A DNA stretch of 64,000 bases from an uncultured Hydrogenophaga sp. (lineage in GTDB: Bacteria > Pseudomonadota > Gammaproteobacteria > Burkholderiales > Burkholderiaceae_C): the NCBI RefSeq assembly GCF_958439165.1, contig NZ_OY288126.1:1-64000 (forward strand), written 5' to 3'. Made by a program: the position numbers and the translations under genes. The notes under the pieces are model-generated. The model saw only the letters and a program-made list of their open reading frames with translations, did not search any database and was not told where the DNA came from. Positions within the stretch are counted from its first letter, which is position 1; each line of letters opens with the position of its first letter. Below are positions 19,255 through 33,131 of the stretch, piece after piece.

Positions 19255-20400
19255 TCAGATTTCCTCGACGCGGCGGGCGGGGTAGCTGTCCCAGGCCTGG
19301 CAACCCGGGCACTGCCAGAAGTGCTGGCGCGCCTCGAAGCCGCAGGCCGCACAGCGGTAGCGCTTGAGCGGTGCGCTGGCCTGTTCCAGCGTGCGCTGCA
19401 CGGGGGCCTGGGCCAGCGGGTCCGACAGCGTTTCCCCCGCCAGCCAGCGGGTGCCGATCACCAGCGAGGGTTCGCGCTCCAGGTGCTGCAGGTAGCGTGC
19501 CCGTGCGGCGGTCGGGTCGGTCTCGAGAGCGGCCAGCGCTTCGGTGATGTCGATCGAGGGGCTGCGTTCGTCGGCGGCACGCAGCACCGCGGCCACCGCC
19601 TCGACCCGGCCCGTCTGCCGGCCCAGATCGGTCATCAGGTGGGCCACCAGGGGCAGGGCCTGCGGAGCCTCCCGTGCCAGGTTCAGCAGGGCATCGAGTG
19701 CGCCGGCGGCATCGCCTTCCTGCTGGCGCAAGGCGCTCTGTGCCACCCAGCCCCGGGCCACCTGCGGCGCCTCGCGCACCGCCCCATCCAGCAGACCCCG
19801 CGCGCGGGTGCGGTCGCCCTGCCGCAGCGCCAGCTCGGCCTCCTCGCAGCGGTAGTGGGCCAGCCGCGATGCAAAGCTGCCCTGGGCCTGAGCGTCCAGC
19901 TTCAGCGCCACTTCCAGTGCCCGCGGCCAGTCGCGTGAACGTTCGTAGATGCCCAGCAGCGCCAGCATGGCTTCGCCGGCAAACGAGGTCCCCTGCAGTT
20001 TCTGCAGGGCTGCTTCGGCGCGGTCGAGAAGACCCGCCTTCAGGAAGTCCAGCGCCAGCGCATGTTGCGCCCGGTCGCGGTCCTTGCCGCTCAGATCGGC
20101 CCGCGAGAGCAGGTGTTCGTGGACCCGCACGGCGCGGTCGTAATCGCCGCGGCGGCGGAACAGGTTGCCGAGCGCGAAGTGCAGTTCGGCCGTGTCCGGA
20201 TCGCCCTGCACCGCCTCGATGAAGGCGTCGATGGCCTGGTCCTGCTGCTCGTTGAGCAGGTGGTTCAGCCCCCGGAAATACGCCTTGGGCGCCTGGCGGC
20301 TTTCCATGCGCCACTGGCGCAGGTCCAGGCGGGAAGCGGCCCAGCCCAGTGCGAAGGCCAGGGGCAGGCCCCACAGCAGCCAGGTCAGGTCAAAGTCCAT
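19255..20400 (-). CDS. lapB: Lipopolysaccharide assembly protein LapB (YciM)
   Basis: 381 residues. There is one N-terminal membrane segment (LTWLLWGLPLAFALGWAAS), then about nine TPR repeats (residues 40-310). A C-terminal rubredoxin-type zinc domain has CAACGF and CPGCQAW. LapB works with FtsH to control LpxC turnover and LPS level at the inner membrane face. The order lapA-lapB after ihfB is standard in gamma- and betaproteobacteria. Its start overlaps the lapA end by 11 bases. It converges with hyuAB, leaving 27 bases. Confidence 0.94.
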   Translation of the reverse strand: MDFDLTWLLWGLPLAFALGWAASRLDLRQWRMESRQAPKAYFRGLNHLLNEQQDQAIDAFIEAVQGDPDTAELHFALGNLFRRRGDYDRAVRVHEHLLSRADLSGKDRDRAQHALALDFLKAGLLDRAEAALQKLQGTSFAGEAMLALLGIYERSRDWPRALEVALKLDAQAQGSFASRLAHYRCEEAELALRQGDRTRARGLLDGAVREAPQVARGWVAQSALRQQEGDAAGALDALLNLAREAPQALPLVAHLMTDLGRQTGRVEAVAAVLRAADERSPSIDITEALAALETDPTAARARYLQHLEREPSLVIGTRWLAGETLSDPLAQAPVQRTLEQASAPLKRYRCAACGFEARQHFWQCPGCQAWDSYPARRVEEI

Positions 20401-20695
20401 GTCGTCGTTCGATCGGGTCGGAGGGAAGCAGGGTGGTGTCGCCGCCGAATGCGGTGGTGGCCGGGCCCGAGCCGGAGCGTCGGCGGGCCTTCTTGGCGCG
20501 CAACCACAGCGGCACCATGGCCACCACGCCCAGGAACACGCCGATCAGCATGGCCAGCAGCACGACGACGACCATCGGCGCCTGCCAGCGCGTACCGAAG
20601 AACAGGTTCAGCGTGACCATGTCCTGGTTGTTCAGCGCGAAGGCGAAAAGGACAAAAAAAAGGGCTGCGTTGAGCAGCCACATGAGGTACTTCAC
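20390..20695 (-). CDS. lapA: LapA-domain membrane protein
   Basis: 101 residues with two membrane helices (residues 3-20 and about 40-62) and a basic cytoplasmic tail. The pattern NNQDMVTLNLFFG matches the LapA (YciS) family that partners LapB in LPS assembly. It overlaps lapB by 11 bases and follows ihfB by 42. Confidence 0.9.
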   Translation of the reverse strand: MKYLMWLLNAALFFVLFAFALNNQDMVTLNLFFGTRWQAPMVVVVLLAMLIGVFLGVVAMVPLWLRAKKARRRSGSGPATTAFGGDTTLLPSDPIERRHGL

Positions 20696-20737
20696 GGCTT
20701 CCCCTCTGTGGTGGGAGCCGATTGTAGCGAGCGGACC

Positions 20738-21058
20738 TCAGTCGCCCGGCTGGCCTTCGCGGCCGAGCATCTCGGCCGTTCGGGCGTCGACCTGCTCGCG
20801 CAGGGCCTTGCCGGGCTTGAAGTGAGGCACCCGCTTCTCCGGGATCATGACGCTCTCGCCCGAGCGCGGATTGCGCCCGATGCGCGGTGAACGTCGGTTC
20901 ACCGAGAAACTGCCGAAGCCCCGGATCTCGATCCGGTGGCCGCGCACCAGGGCATCGCCCATCGCGTCGAGGATCGCCTTGACGGCAAACTCCGCATCGC
21001 GGTGGGTGAGCTGGCTGAAACGGCTGGCCAGGGCTTCGACGAGGTCGCTTCGGGTCAT
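20738..21058 (-). CDS. ihfB: Integration host factor beta subunit
   Basis: 106 residues starting [23 protein letters not shown]. It has the DNA-bending arm [27 protein letters not shown] with the conserved proline-bearing hairpin tip. It pairs with IhfA to bend DNA, and many integrases need it, so it is relevant to the island in this window. It lies 25 bases after rpsA, the usual order. Confidence 0.96.
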   Translation of the reverse strand: MTRSDLVEALASRFSQLTHRDAEFAVKAILDAMGDALVRGHRIEIRGFGSFSVNRRSPRIGRNPRSGESVMIPEKRVPHFKPGKALREQVDARTAEMLGREGQPGD

Positions 21059-21083
21059 GGGAAGAAGAAGGTGCCTGTGCCGA

Positions 21084-22763
21084 TCAGTTGTTGCTGTTGT
21101 CCAGCTTGGCGCGCAGCAGGGCGCCCAGGCTGGTGGTGCCGGCGTTGCCGGTGTTCTGGTTCAGGCTGGCCATGGCTTCGTTCTGGTCTGCCATGTCCTT
21201 GGCCTTGATGGACAGCTGGATGTTGCGGGTCTTGCGATCCACGTTCACCACCACGGTGGTGACTTCGTCGCCTTCCTTCAGCACGTTGCGGGCGTCTTCG
21301 ACGCGGTCGCGGCTGATCTCGGAGGCGCGCAGGTAACCCAGCACGTCTTCACCCAGGTCGATCTCGGCGCCCTTGGCATCCACGGTCTTGACCTTGCCGG
21401 TCACCACGGAACCCTTGTCGTTGACCGACACGAAGGTGGTGAACGGGTCGCCGTCGAGCTGCTTGATGCCCAGGCTGATGCGCTCGCGCTCCACGTCGAT
21501 GGCCAGCACGATCGCTTCGACTTCCTGGCCCTTCTTGTAGTTGCGCACGGCGGTCTCGCCGGCTTCGTTCCACGACAGGTCGGACAGGTGCACCAGGCCG
21601 TCGATGCCGGCAGCCAGGCCCACGAACACGCCGAAGTCGGTGATCGACTTGATCGGGCCCTTGACGCGGTCGCCGCGCTTGGTGGCCTCGGCGAACTCGT
21701 GCCAGGGGTTGGCACGGCACTGCTTCATGCCCAGGGAGATGCGGCGCTTGTCTTCGTCGATGTCGAGCACCATGACCTCGACCTCGTCACCCAGCGACAC
21801 CAGCTTGGACGGGGCCACGTTCTTGTTGGTCCAGTCCATTTCGGAGACGTGCACCAGGCCTTCGATGCCCGGCTCGAGTTCCACGAACGCGCCGTAGTCG
21901 GCGATGTTGGTGATCTTGCCGAACATGCGGGTGCCCTGCGGGTAGCGGCGCGAAACGCCCATCCACGGGTCGTCGCCCATCTGCTTCAGACCCAGCGACA
22001 CGCGGTTCTTCTCGGTGTCGAACTTGAGGATCTTGGCGGTGATTTCCTGGCCCGGCTGCACCACTTCGCTCGGGTGGCGGACACGGCGCCATGCCATGTC
22101 GGTGATGTGCAGCAGACCGTCGATGCCGCCCAGGTCCACGAACGCACCGTATTCGGTGATGTTCTTGACCACGCCCTGGACGATGGCACCTTCCTTGAGG
22201 GTTTCCATCAGCTTGGCGCGCTCTTCGCCCATGGAGGCTTCCACCACGGCGCGGCGGCTCAGCACCACGTTGTTGCGCTTGCGGTCGAGCTTGATGACCT
22301 TGAACTCCAGGGTCTTGTTCTCGTAGGGGGTCAGGTCCTTGGTCGGACGGCTGTCGACCAGCGAGCCCGGCAGGAAGGCGCTGATGCCGTTGACCATGAC
22401 CTTCAGGCCGCCCTTGACCTTGGCGCCGGTGGTGCCGGTGACGAAGTCGCCGGATTCCAGGGCCTTCTCGAGGGCCATCCAGGAAGCCAGACGCTTGGCC
22501 TTGTCGCGCGACAGCAGGGTGTCGCCGAAACCGTTCTCGACGGAGTCGATGGCGACCGACACGAAGTCGCCGACCTGCACTTCCAGCTCGCCCTGGTCGT
22601 TCTTGAACTCGGCCAGCGGGACGTAGGCTTCCGACTTGAGGCCGGCGTTGACCACCACATGGTTGTGTTCGATGCGGACCACCTCGGCGGTGATGACCTC
22701 GCCCGAGCGCATTTCAGCGCGTTTCAGGGACTCTTCGAACAGGGCGGCAAAAGATTCAGACAT
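21084..22763 (-). CDS. rpsA: 30S ribosomal protein S1
   Basis: 559 residues with six S1 RNA-binding repeats; the first two are divergent ribosome-docking domains, and repeats three to six have the [25 protein letters not shown] pattern and variants of it. It delivers mRNA to the 30S subunit. The acidic start [22 protein letters not shown] is typical. It lies downstream of the aroA-cmk fusion, with 181 bases between that likely hold its promoter. The length is normal. Confidence 0.97.
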   Translation of the reverse strand: MSESFAALFEESLKRAEMRSGEVITAEVVRIEHNHVVVNAGLKSEAYVPLAEFKNDQGELEVQVGDFVSVAIDSVENGFGDTLLSRDKAKRLASWMALEKALESGDFVTGTTGAKVKGGLKVMVNGISAFLPGSLVDSRPTKDLTPYENKTLEFKVIKLDRKRNNVVLSRRAVVEASMGEERAKLMETLKEGAIVQGVVKNITEYGAFVDLGGIDGLLHITDMAWRRVRHPSEVVQPGQEITAKILKFDTEKNRVSLGLKQMGDDPWMGVSRRYPQGTRMFGKITNIADYGAFVELEPGIEGLVHVSEMDWTNKNVAPSKLVSLGDEVEVMVLDIDEDKRRISLGMKQCRANPWHEFAEATKRGDRVKGPIKSITDFGVFVGLAAGIDGLVHLSDLSWNEAGETAVRNYKKGQEVEAIVLAIDVERERISLGIKQLDGDPFTTFVSVNDKGSVVTGKVKTVDAKGAEIDLGEDVLGYLRASEISRDRVEDARNVLKEGDEVTTVVVNVDRKTRNIQLSIKAKDMADQNEAMASLNQNTGNAGTTSLGALLRAKLDNSNN

Positions 22764-22944
22764 GGATTTTCCTAAGACCGCTCAGCGTCGGTGTGCACCA
22801 CGGGAACAGGCAGACCTGCATCGGGTGGCGGGAGTCGACGGTTGGGCGGCGTTGCGTGTGTGGTGCGCAGAGCACCACGGGGTTGGTTGAAAAGAACCAT
22901 CAGGCCTGCGGGCAGGGAACGCCCGGCGGGGCCGTCTGGGCCAG

Positions 22945-24999
22945 TCAGCGGTGTTGCCGGCCTTCCGGAAACACCGTTTTGTCCTGCCACCAGCCAAGTA
23001 CCTGCTGCACCGAGGATTCGATGTCGAGCGAGGAGTTGTCCAGCAGCAGAGCGTCTTCGGCGGGTTTGAGGGGTGCGTGGGCCCGGTTTGAATCCCGTGC
23101 ATCGCGCGCCTGCAGATCCGCCAGAAGGTCGTCGAGTCTAGCAGCGATTCCCTTTGAAATCAATTGCTTATGCCGGCGTTGCGCCCGTTGTTCGGCGCTG
23201 GCCGTGAGGTAGATCTTCAAGGGGGCGTCGGGGAATATCACCGTGCCCATGTCCCGGCCGTCGGCCACCAGGCCGGGCAGCTGGCGCATGCCGCGCTGCA
23301 GCTCCAGCAACGCGTGGCGCACCTCGGACACGACCGACACCCGGGATGCGGCCATGCCGGCAGCTTCGGTGCGCAAGTCATCGCTCACATCCTCGCCGTC
23401 GAGCCAGATGCGGTGATCGGCAAAACGCAGCTGCAGGCCGGCGGCCAGCTCGCCCAGGCGCCGGGCGTGCTCGGGCTGGCGCAGTGCCGCTTCGTCCAGC
23501 GCCAGCCCTTGCCGGGTGGCGGCCAGCCCGACCAGCCGGTAGAGCGCGCCCGAATCCAGCCAGTGGTAGCCCAGCCGGGCCGCCAGCTCGCTGGACAGCG
23601 TGCCCTTGCCCGAGGCGGTGGGGCCGTCGACGCAGATGACCGGAATATGGTCTGCATCGGTCTGGCAGACGCCGAAGAGGGCTTCGAAATAGTCGGGGAA
23701 GGTCTTGCCCACGCAGCGCGGGTCCAGGATGCGCACCGGCAGACCGGCCGGGTTGAAGGCCGCCAGCGAGAAGCACATGGCCACCCGGTGGTCATCGTAG
23801 GTGTGGATGCTGGCCGCCTGCCAGGTTGTCGGTGGCGTGATGCGGATGAAATTTGCGCCTTCCTCCACCGTCGCGCCGAGCTTGCGGCACTCGATGGCCA
23901 TGGCGGCGATGCGATCGGTCTCCTTCACCCGCCAGCTGGCGATGTTGCGCAGCGTGGTGGTGCCGTCGGCAAACAGCGCCATGACGGCCAGTGTCATGGC
24001 GGCGTCGGGGATGTGGTTGCAGTCGAGGTCGATGGCCTTGAGCGGCCAGGCACCGCGGCGGATGCGCAGCGCATTGGCCTCACCCTGCACGTCGGCGCCC
24101 ATCAGCCGGGCCGCCTCCACGAACCGGATGTCGCCCTGGATGGACGACAGGCCCACGCCCTCGATGGTGATGCCGTCGGTGCCCGCCTTGGCAGGGGCGA
24201 TGGCGCCCAGCGCGATGAAGTAGCTGGCCGACGATGCGTCGCCCTCCACCGGCATGCGACCCGGCGACACGTAGCGGCTGCCGGCCGGAATGGTGAAACG
24301 CTGCCAGCCGTCGCGCTGCACCTCCACGCCGAAGCGCTGCAGCAGGTTGAGGGTGATCTCGATGTAGGGCCGCGAGATCAGCTCGCCCACCACCTCGATC
24401 ACGATGTCCTGGGTCTGCGCCACCAGCGGCAGGGCCAGCAGCAGCGCCGTGAGGAACTGGCTGGACACGTCGCCGCGCACCTGGATGGCGTCCGACACAT
24501 GCAGCGGATGCACCCTGCCGTCGCCCAGCCGCAGCGGCGGGTAACCGGGCTGGCCCAGGCAGTCGACCGGGCAGCCCAGCTGGCGCAGGGCATCGACCAG
24601 ATCGCCGATGGGGCGCTCGTGCATGCGCGGCACGCCGCTGAGCTCGAAGCGACCGCCATGCCGCGCGGCCAGCAGGGCCAGCGCAGCGGTCAGGGGCCGC
24701 ATGGCGGTGCCGGCATTGCCCATGAACAGGTTCGCTTCGCGCACCGGTAGTTGACCGCCCAGCCCGTGCACCCGCAGCGCACCGTCGGCCTGCGGCTCGA
24801 TGCGGCAACCGAGCTGGCGCAGGGCCTGCAGCATGACCTGGGTGTCGTCCGAGTCGAGCAGGTCCACCACGTCGGTGTGGCCTGCACTGAGGGCTGCCAG
24901 CAGCAGCACACGGTTGGAGATGCTCTTGGAGCCGGGCAGGCGGACGGTACCGCCGGCCGCCATCAGGGGCGGGAGGTCGAGGAAAGCAGTGGAAAACAT
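22945..24999 (-). CDS. aroA: Fused EPSP synthase and cytidylate kinase (AroA-Cmk)
   Basis: 684 residues. The first about 430 form EPSP synthase: [17 protein letters not shown] near residue 20, [14 protein letters not shown] near residue 345. It makes 5-enolpyruvylshikimate 3-phosphate in the shikimate pathway. From about residue 455 a cytidylate kinase begins, with P-loop [13 protein letters not shown] and [13 protein letters not shown], phosphorylating CMP and dCMP. No stop or frameshift separates them. I chose [11 protein letters not shown] at 24999; the longer frame overlaps the tyrA end. The fusion is known in some Burkholderiales. The next gene, rpsA, usually follows cmk. Confidence 0.95.
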   Translation of the reverse strand: MFSTAFLDLPPLMAAGGTVRLPGSKSISNRVLLLAALSAGHTDVVDLLDSDDTQVMLQALRQLGCRIEPQADGALRVHGLGGQLPVREANLFMGNAGTAMRPLTAALALLAARHGGRFELSGVPRMHERPIGDLVDALRQLGCPVDCLGQPGYPPLRLGDGRVHPLHVSDAIQVRGDVSSQFLTALLLALPLVAQTQDIVIEVVGELISRPYIEITLNLLQRFGVEVQRDGWQRFTIPAGSRYVSPGRMPVEGDASSASYFIALGAIAPAKAGTDGITIEGVGLSSIQGDIRFVEAARLMGADVQGEANALRIRRGAWPLKAIDLDCNHIPDAAMTLAVMALFADGTTTLRNIASWRVKETDRIAAMAIECRKLGATVEEGANFIRITPPTTWQAASIHTYDDHRVAMCFSLAAFNPAGLPVRILDPRCVGKTFPDYFEALFGVCQTDADHIPVICVDGPTASGKGTLSSELAARLGYHWLDSGALYRLVGLAATRQGLALDEAALRQPEHARRLGELAAGLQLRFADHRIWLDGEDVSDDLRTEAAGMAASRVSVVSEVRHALLELQRGMRQLPGLVADGRDMGTVIFPDAPLKIYLTASAEQRAQRRHKQLISKGIAARLDDLLADLQARDARDSNRAHAPLKPAEDALLLDNSSLDIESSVQQVLGWWQDKTVFPEGRQHR

Positions 25000-25016
25000 G
25001 GGGTGGTGGTGGCGCC

Positions 25017-25898
25017 TCAGCCCTGCGGGCGGATGGCGTTCATGCGCCACTGGGCGCGGGCAATGCTGGCCTGTTCGATCAGGGTTTCCAGGGCATCCGG
25101 GTTCTCGCCCTTGACCGCCTTCTCCAGCGCTTCCAGCGCCTGGCGGAAGCGTTGCGACTGGCCGAGCAGCTCCTCGCGGTTGGCCATGAGGATGTCGCGC
25201 CAGATGGCCGGATCGCTGGCAGCGATGCGGGTGAAGTCGCGAAAGCCCGGACCGGCCAGGGCCAGGAAGTCGGCCGACTGCTGCTGGTTCTGGATGGCGT
25301 TCATCAGCGCGAAGGCCAGCAGGTGTGGCAGGTGGCTGACGGCGGCGTAGGCCGCATCGTGCGACTCGGGTGACATCTGCCGCACATGGCAGCCAAGCGC
25401 CTTCCAGAGCTGGGTGGCGCGCTCGAGCTGGGCCGTCTGGGTGCGCTCGATGGGCGTGAGGATGACCTGCCGGCCGTGGTACAGCTCGGGATCGGCATGT
25501 TCGACGCCGGCCAGTTCCTTGCCCGCAATCGGGTGGGCCGGCACGAACACGCCGACCTGGTCGCGCAGCACCCGGCGGGCTGCGTCGACCACGTCGCGCT
25601 TGGTCGAACCGACGTCCATCACCAGCATGTCCTTGTGGATCAGGTGACGGATCGCCTTGAAGGTCGATTCGGTCGCGGCCACCGGCACGGCGATCAGCAC
25701 CAGATCGGAGCCCGACACGGCGAGCAGGGCCGATGGCGCCTCGATGTCGATCACGCCCATCTGGCGGGCCCGTTCGGTGGTGGAGGGCGACTTGCTGTAG
25801 CCCACCACCCGCTTGACCAGACCGGCCTGCTTGAGTGCCAGGGCGAACGAGCCGCCCATGAGTCCGCAGCCGATCAAACCGAGTTGTTCGAACATCAT
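25017..25898 (-). CDS. tyrA: Prephenate dehydrogenase
   Basis: 293 residues. It has the NAD-binding loop [17 protein letters not shown] at the N-terminus and the catalytic-site region [18 protein letters not shown]. It oxidises prephenate to 4-hydroxyphenylpyruvate for tyrosine. The start ATG at 25898 overlaps the pheA stop (ATGA), which indicates translational coupling; a second ATG follows at once at 25895. No ACT or chorismate mutase domain is fused. Confidence 0.95.
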   Translation of the reverse strand: MMFEQLGLIGCGLMGGSFALALKQAGLVKRVVGYSKSPSTTERARQMGVIDIEAPSALLAVSGSDLVLIAVPVAATESTFKAIRHLIHKDMLVMDVGSTKRDVVDAARRVLRDQVGVFVPAHPIAGKELAGVEHADPELYHGRQVILTPIERTQTAQLERATQLWKALGCHVRQMSPESHDAAYAAVSHLPHLLAFALMNAIQNQQQSADFLALAGPGFRDFTRIAASDPAIWRDILMANREELLGQSQRFRQALEALEKAVKGENPDALETLIEQASIARAQWRMNAIRPQG

Positions 25899-26992
25899 TC
25901 GCTCACCGGGTAGGCGCCCAGCACCTTGTAATAGGCACACAGACGCTGGAGTTCTTCAAGGGCCGCAGCCACGGCCGGCTGCGAAGGATGACCCGCAATG
26001 TCGATGTAGAAGTAGTACTCCCACTGGCCCGACTTGGCCGGGCGCGATTCAAAGCGCGTCATCGACACGCCGTGCCGCTTGAGCGGCACCAGCAGGTCGT
26101 GCACCGCACCGGGCCGGTTGGGCACCGACACCACGATGCTGGTGCAGTCGCGGCCCGAAGCCGGCGGCATCGCCATGGTCTGCGGCAGGCTGATGACGGC
26201 AAAGCGGGTGCGGTTGTAGGCCTCGTCCTGGATGGCATGCGAGACGATGTGCAGGCCGAACTGCGAGGCAGCGCGTTCGCTGGCGATGGCGGCCCAGGTC
26301 GGATCGGTGGCGGCCAGACGGGCACCTTCGGCATTGCTGGAGACGGCGCGGCGCTCGGCACGCGGCAGGTGCTGGGTGAGCCAGTTCTGGCACTGGGCCA
26401 GGGCCTGCGGATGGGCCATGACCACTTCGATGTCGTCCAGCGAATTGGTCTGGCGCAGCAGGTTGTGGCGCACCAGCAGGCTGACCTCGCCGACCACATG
26501 CACCGGCGACCGCAGGAACAGGTCGAGCGAGCGGGCCACCACGCCTTCGGTGGAGTTCTCCATGCCGACCACGCCGAACTGCGCTGTGCCGGCCGCCGTG
26601 GCGTGGAACACCTCGTCGAAGTTGGCACAGTAGATCAGGTTGGCGGCACTGCCGAAGAACTCGATGGCCGCCTGCTCGCAGAAGGTGCCCTGGGGCCCCA
26701 GCACCGCCACCCGCTGCGGGGTTTCCAGCGCCAGGCAGGCCGACATGATCTCGCGCCAGATGGCGGCCACATGCTGGTTCAGCAGCGGGCCCTGGTTGGC
26801 GCCCTGGATCTTCTCGATCACCTGGGCCACCCGGTCCGGGCGGAAGAAGGGCGAGCCCTCGCGGCGCTTGATCTCGCCCACCTCTTCGGCCACGCGGGCG
26901 CGCTGGTTGAGCAGGGACAGCAGCTGCTGGTCCAGGGCATCGATCTTCACGCGCAGGGCGGCGAGATCGGCAGATTGCAGGGGCTGGGTCAT
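25895..26992 (-). CDS. pheA: Chorismate mutase/prephenate dehydratase (P-protein)
   Basis: 365 residues in three parts: chorismate mutase (about 8-90, [25 protein letters not shown]), prephenate dehydratase (about 92-270, [11 protein letters not shown] and NRTRFAVIS) and a C-terminal ACT domain (about 285-360) with the phenylalanine-sensing ESRP. It converts chorismate through prephenate to phenylpyruvate and should be inhibited by phenylalanine. It starts 15 bases after the serC stop. A hisC-type aminotransferase sometimes found here is absent. Confidence 0.96.
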   Translation of the reverse strand: MTQPLQSADLAALRVKIDALDQQLLSLLNQRARVAEEVGEIKRREGSPFFRPDRVAQVIEKIQGANQGPLLNQHVAAIWREIMSACLALETPQRVAVLGPQGTFCEQAAIEFFGSAANLIYCANFDEVFHATAAGTAQFGVVGMENSTEGVVARSLDLFLRSPVHVVGEVSLLVRHNLLRQTNSLDDIEVVMAHPQALAQCQNWLTQHLPRAERRAVSSNAEGARLAATDPTWAAIASERAASQFGLHIVSHAIQDEAYNRTRFAVISLPQTMAMPPASGRDCTSIVVSVPNRPGAVHDLLVPLKRHGVSMTRFESRPAKSGQWEYYFYIDIAGHPSQPAVAAALEELQRLCAYYKVLGAYPVSE

Positions 26993-27007
26993 GGGGTCCG
27001 GCTGGTC

Positions 27008-28098
27008 TCAGGCCGCTTGTTGTTCGAATTCGCGCAGGTAGGCCACCAGGGCCTGCACGCCCTCCAGGGGCATGGCGTTGTACAGGCTGGCACGCATGCC
27101 GCCCACCGACTTGTGGCCCTTGAGCTGCAGCAGCCCGCGCGCCTGCGCGCCGGCCAGGAAGGCATCGTTGCGGGACTCGTCGCGCAGGAAGAACGGGATG
27201 TTCATGCGCGAGCGCACCGCCGGATCGACCCGGTTCACATACAGCTGCGAGCCGTCGATGCAGTCGTACAGCAGCCGGGCCTTGGCGATGTTGCGCTGCT
27301 CCATGGCCGCCACGCCGCCCTGGCGCTTGAGCCACTGGAAGGTCAGGCCGGCCATGTAGATGCTGTAGGTCGGCGGCGTGTTGTACATGGAGCGGTTGTC
27401 GGCCACCGTGCGGTAGTTGAAGGCGCTGGGGCAGATGTCCAGGGCATGGCCGAGCAGGTCGTCCCGCACCACCACCAGAGTCAGGCCGGCCGGGCCGAGG
27501 TTCTTCTGGGCACCGCCGAACGCCAGACCGACGCGGCTCCAGTCCACCGGACGCGAGGCCACGTGGGACGAGAAGTCGATCACCAGCGGAGCGTCGCAGC
27601 CCAGCGCCTTCAGGTCGGGCAGCTCCTGGAATTCCACGCCATGGATGGTCTCGTTGGTGCAGATGTGCACATAGGCGGCATCGGCGCGCAGCTGCCAGCC
27701 AGAGGCGCCAGGAATGGTGGTGTGACCGTCGGCCTCGCTGCTGGCCGCAGCGCGGGCGTCGGCGTAGCGTTTCGCCTCCTTCAGCGACTTCTGGCTCCAG
27801 CTGCCGGTGACCACCACGTCGACCGCGCCGCCGCGCGACAGGTTCAGCGGGACGATGGCGTTCTCGGCCAGGCCGCCGCCCTGCATGAACAGGATGTGGT
27901 GGCTTTCGGGTACTGCCAGCAGCTCGCGAAGGTCGGCTTCGGCCTGCTCGCAGATCGACATGAAGGCCTTGCCGCGATGGCTCATCTCCATCACGCCCAT
28001 GCCGGTGCCTTGCCAGTCGAGCATCTCGCGCGCGGCCTGGGCCAGCACCTCCTCGGGCATGACGGCCGGACCGGCCGAGAAGTTGAAGGGGCGCGCCA

Positions 28099-28099
<1 letters not shown>
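27008..28099 (-). CDS. serC: Phosphoserine aminotransferase
   Basis: 363 residues starting [21 protein letters not shown]. The PLP-lysine lies in [12 protein letters not shown] near residue 200. It makes 3-phosphoserine for serine and, in many bacteria, 4-phosphohydroxythreonine for PLP. The ATG at 28099 overlaps the gyrA stop by one base (TGATG); a GTG one codon earlier is less likely. It is the first of the amino-acid genes coupled to gyrA in this order. Confidence 0.96.
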
Positions 28100-30768
<2,669 letters not shown>

Positions 30769-31032
30769 GGGCGGTCAGTCTCTGGGAGGTTGGAGGCAAT
30801 CTTCGATTTTAAGGGACCGCCCCCTGTGCATTTCCGGCCGGCGCGTGTTGCGGTGGGACAACGCTTGTACAGGCTGCCAACGCCCTGTGGGGGCTCATCG
30901 GAGGCCCGGGTTACCGCTCAGGGTTAACCCAATGCCGCTTGTGGCACAATCTTCGGAACGTTCGGAGAACCGTTTGTCCGAGACGTCCATTTCGTTTTCG
31001 CAGTCTGTCTGCGGCTTACCTAGAGGAAAACC
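30769..31032. promoter_or_regulatory. Divergent gyrA/ompA promoter region
   Basis: 264 bases without a gene. It holds a perfect 10-bp palindrome GGGTTAACCC (30921-30930) inside TCAGGGTTAACCC, and a possible -10-like CACAAT shortly after it toward ompA. The last 60 bases are the ompA leader, with AGAGGAAAACC before the start. Promoter calls are weak by eye. Confidence 0.4.
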
Positions 31033-31671
31033 ATGAAAAAACTCAACAAAGTGGCAATGCTGATCGCAACCGCCGCCATGGCAACGGCCGCTGGCGCTCA
31101 GACCATCGACAACTGGCGCAACGGCACCAACGAGCTGGTCTGGAAGAACGGCACCAACGAACTGTGCTGGCGTGATGCCTCCTGGACCCCGGCCACCGCC
31201 GCCCAGGGCTGCGACGGCGCCATCGTCCCCGCCGCTGCTCCCGCAGCCGCCCCGGCTCCGGCCCCCGCCGCTGCTCCGAAGCCCGCTGCAGCTGCCCCGG
31301 CTCCGGCCCCCGCCGCCACCAAGGTGACCTACGCTGCCGACGCCTTCTTCGACTTCGACAAGGCCGTGCTGAAGCCCGAAGGCAAAGCCAAGCTGGACGA
31401 TCTGGCCAGCAAGGTCGGTGGCATCAACCTGGAAGTCGTGATCGCCGTGGGCCACACCGACTCCACCGGTGCAGCCAAGTACAACCAGTCCCTGTCGGTC
31501 CGCCGCGCTGAAGCCGTGAAGGCCTACCTGGTCAGCAAGGGCATCGAAAGCAACCGCATCTACACCGAAGGCAAGGGCCTGACCCAGCCGGTGGCCGACA
31601 ACGCCACCCGCGAAGGCCGCGCCAAGAACCGCCGCGTGGAAGTCGAAGTGGTCGGCACCCGCAAGAACTGA
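31033..31671 (+). CDS. ompA: OmpA-family outer membrane protein
   Basis: 212 residues. The signal peptide covers the first about 22 residues (ends AAGAQ). A short tandem repeat [18 protein letters not shown] follows, then an alanine-proline hinge (about 65-95). The C-terminal OmpA domain (about 97-205) has [27 protein letters not shown] and NRRVEVEV for peptidoglycan contact. There is no eight-stranded barrel of the E. coli kind, which is common for short burkholderial OmpA proteins. It diverges from gyrA and ends at a strong terminator. Confidence 0.93.
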   Translation: MKKLNKVAMLIATAAMATAAGAQTIDNWRNGTNELVWKNGTNELCWRDASWTPATAAQGCDGAIVPAAAPAAAPAPAPAAAPKPAAAAPAPAPAATKVTYAADAFFDFDKAVLKPEGKAKLDDLASKVGGINLEVVIAVGHTDSTGAAKYNQSLSVRRAEAVKAYLVSKGIESNRIYTEGKGLTQPVADNATREGRAKNRRVEVEVVGTRKN

Positions 31672-31692
31672 TCGACCTTCGGTCTGATCAAC

Positions 31693-31720
31693 AAAACCGC
31701 GCTCCGGCGCGGTTTTTTTA
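31693..31720 (+). terminator. Rho-independent terminator after ompA
   Basis: A perfect 10-bp stem AAAACCGCGC / GCGCGGTTTT closes on a TCCG tetraloop and runs into a T tract. It sits 22 bases after the ompA stop and separates ompA from ubiG. Confidence 0.92.
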
Positions 31721-31742
31721 TGCCTGTGCCAATAATCGCCCC

Positions 31743-32450
31743 ATGACCACCCATACCAATGCAGACCCGGCCGAACTGGCCAAGTTTTCCGAACTGGCCC
31801 ACCGCTGGTGGGACCCCGAAAGCGAATTCCGCCCGCTGCACCAGATCAATCCCCTGCGCCTGAACTGGATTGACGCCCTGGCCAGCATCGCCGGCAAACG
31901 CGTGCTCGACGTGGGTTGTGGTGGCGGCATCCTGGCCGACGCCATGGCCCGCAAAGGCGCTGACGTGCTGGGGATCGACCTGTCGGTCAAGGCCTTGCGG
32001 GTGGCGCAGCTCCACGCGCTGGAGGCTTCCACCCCCCGCGTCCAGTACCGCGAGGTCAGCACCGAAGATCTGGCCGCCGAGCAGCCCGGCAGCTTCGACG
32101 TGGTGACCTGCATGGAAATGCTGGAACACGTGCCGGACCCGGCGTCCATCGTCCAGGCCTGCTCGACCCTGGTGAAGCCGGGGGGCTGGGTGTTCTTCTC
32201 GACCCTGAACCGCAATCCCAAGTCGTTCCTGTTCGCCATCGTCGGGGCCGAGTACGTGCTCAACCTGCTGCCCAAGGGCACGCACGAGTACGCCAAGTTC
32301 ATCCGCCCCAGCGAACTGGCCTCCTACGGCCGTGCGGCGGGCCTGGAACTGCAGCAGACCAAGGGCATGGAATACAACCCGCTGACCCGCCGCTACTGGC
32401 TCAGCGAGGACACCAGCGTGAACTACATGTTCGCCACCCGCAAGGCATGA
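31743..32450 (+). CDS. ubiG: Ubiquinone biosynthesis O-methyltransferase UbiG
   Basis: 235 residues. It begins with the family pattern [30 protein letters not shown], and the SAM loop is [16 protein letters not shown] near residue 54. It performs both O-methylations of ubiquinone synthesis at the membrane. Its stop overlaps the gph start (ATGA), a common pair in this order. Confidence 0.97.
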   Translation: MTTHTNADPAELAKFSELAHRWWDPESEFRPLHQINPLRLNWIDALASIAGKRVLDVGCGGGILADAMARKGADVLGIDLSVKALRVAQLHALEASTPRVQYREVSTEDLAAEQPGSFDVVTCMEMLEHVPDPASIVQACSTLVKPGGWVFFSTLNRNPKSFLFAIVGAEYVLNLLPKGTHEYAKFIRPSELASYGRAAGLELQQTKGMEYNPLTRRYWLSEDTSVNYMFATRKA

Positions 32451-33118
32451 GCCGGCTGGCCGGTGTGCAGGCGGTGCTGTTCGATCTGGACGGCACGCTG
32501 ATCGACAGTGCCCCCGATCTCGGCGGTGCCGCCGACGACATGCGGGTTGCCCGTGGTTTGCCCTCGCTGCCCCAGGCCGACTATCGGCCGCATGCGGGTT
32601 CCGGCGCCAGGGGCATGCTCCAGGTGGCGTTCGGCGTCACGCCCGACCAGGCCGGCTACGAGACCCTGCGAGAAGAGTTCTACCAGGTCTACGAAGCCCG
32701 CCTGACCCGGGACACCCGACCCTTCGACGAGGTGCCGGCGCTGATCGACGCGCTGGAAGCTCACGGCCTGGCCTGGGGGGTGGTGACCAACAAGGCCCAC
32801 CGTTTCGCGGACCCGCTGGTCGCCGCCATGCCGCTGCTGGGCCGAGCCGCCACCGTCGTCTGCGGCGACACCACGCCGCATGCCAAGCCGCATCCTGCGC
32901 CCTTGCTCGAAGCGGCACGCCGGCTGGGCGTGTCACCGCAGCATTGCGTCTATGTGGGCGATGACGAGCGCGACATGCTGGCCGGGCGCAGCGCCGGCAT
33001 GCGCACCCTGGCCGCCGACTACGGCTACCTGGGGCCACTGTCCACCACCGAGCACTGGCCGGCCGATGCGCGCATTCTTTCTCCGCTGCAGGTCTTGAAA
33101 TGCCTGCAACTGCCTTAA
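32447..33118 (+). CDS. gph: Phosphoglycolate phosphatase (HAD family)
   Basis: 223 residues. HAD motif I is [14 protein letters not shown], motif II lies in VVTNKAH, and motif III/IV are AKPHPAPL and [12 protein letters not shown]. It removes 2-phosphoglycolate formed in DNA repair or photorespiration-like reactions. The ATGA overlap with ubiG supports cotranscription. The candidate promoter of ssrA lies within its last codons. Confidence 0.92.
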   Translation: MSRLAGVQAVLFDLDGTLIDSAPDLGGAADDMRVARGLPSLPQADYRPHAGSGARGMLQVAFGVTPDQAGYETLREEFYQVYEARLTRDTRPFDEVPALIDALEAHGLAWGVVTNKAHRFADPLVAAMPLLGRAATVVCGDTTPHAKPHPAPLLEAARRLGVSPQHCVYVGDDERDMLAGRSAGMRTLAADYGYLGPLSTTEHWPADARILSPLQVLKCLQLP

Positions 33119-33121
33119 ACT
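33095..33121 (+). promoter_or_regulatory. Candidate sigma-70 promoter of ssrA
   Basis: TTGAAA (33095-33100) and TAAACT (33116-33121) are 15 bases apart, and the -10 ends 10 bases before the mature tmRNA 5' end. Shifting the -35 by one base gives a 16-base spacer. Confidence 0.45.
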
Positions 33122-33131
33122 GCCCAGTCCT

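Noticed and set aside
22764..22944. Terminator after the aroA-cmk gene
   Set aside because: A short CCTGC/GCAGG hairpin with a weak T run exists on the minus strand, but it is too poor to call.
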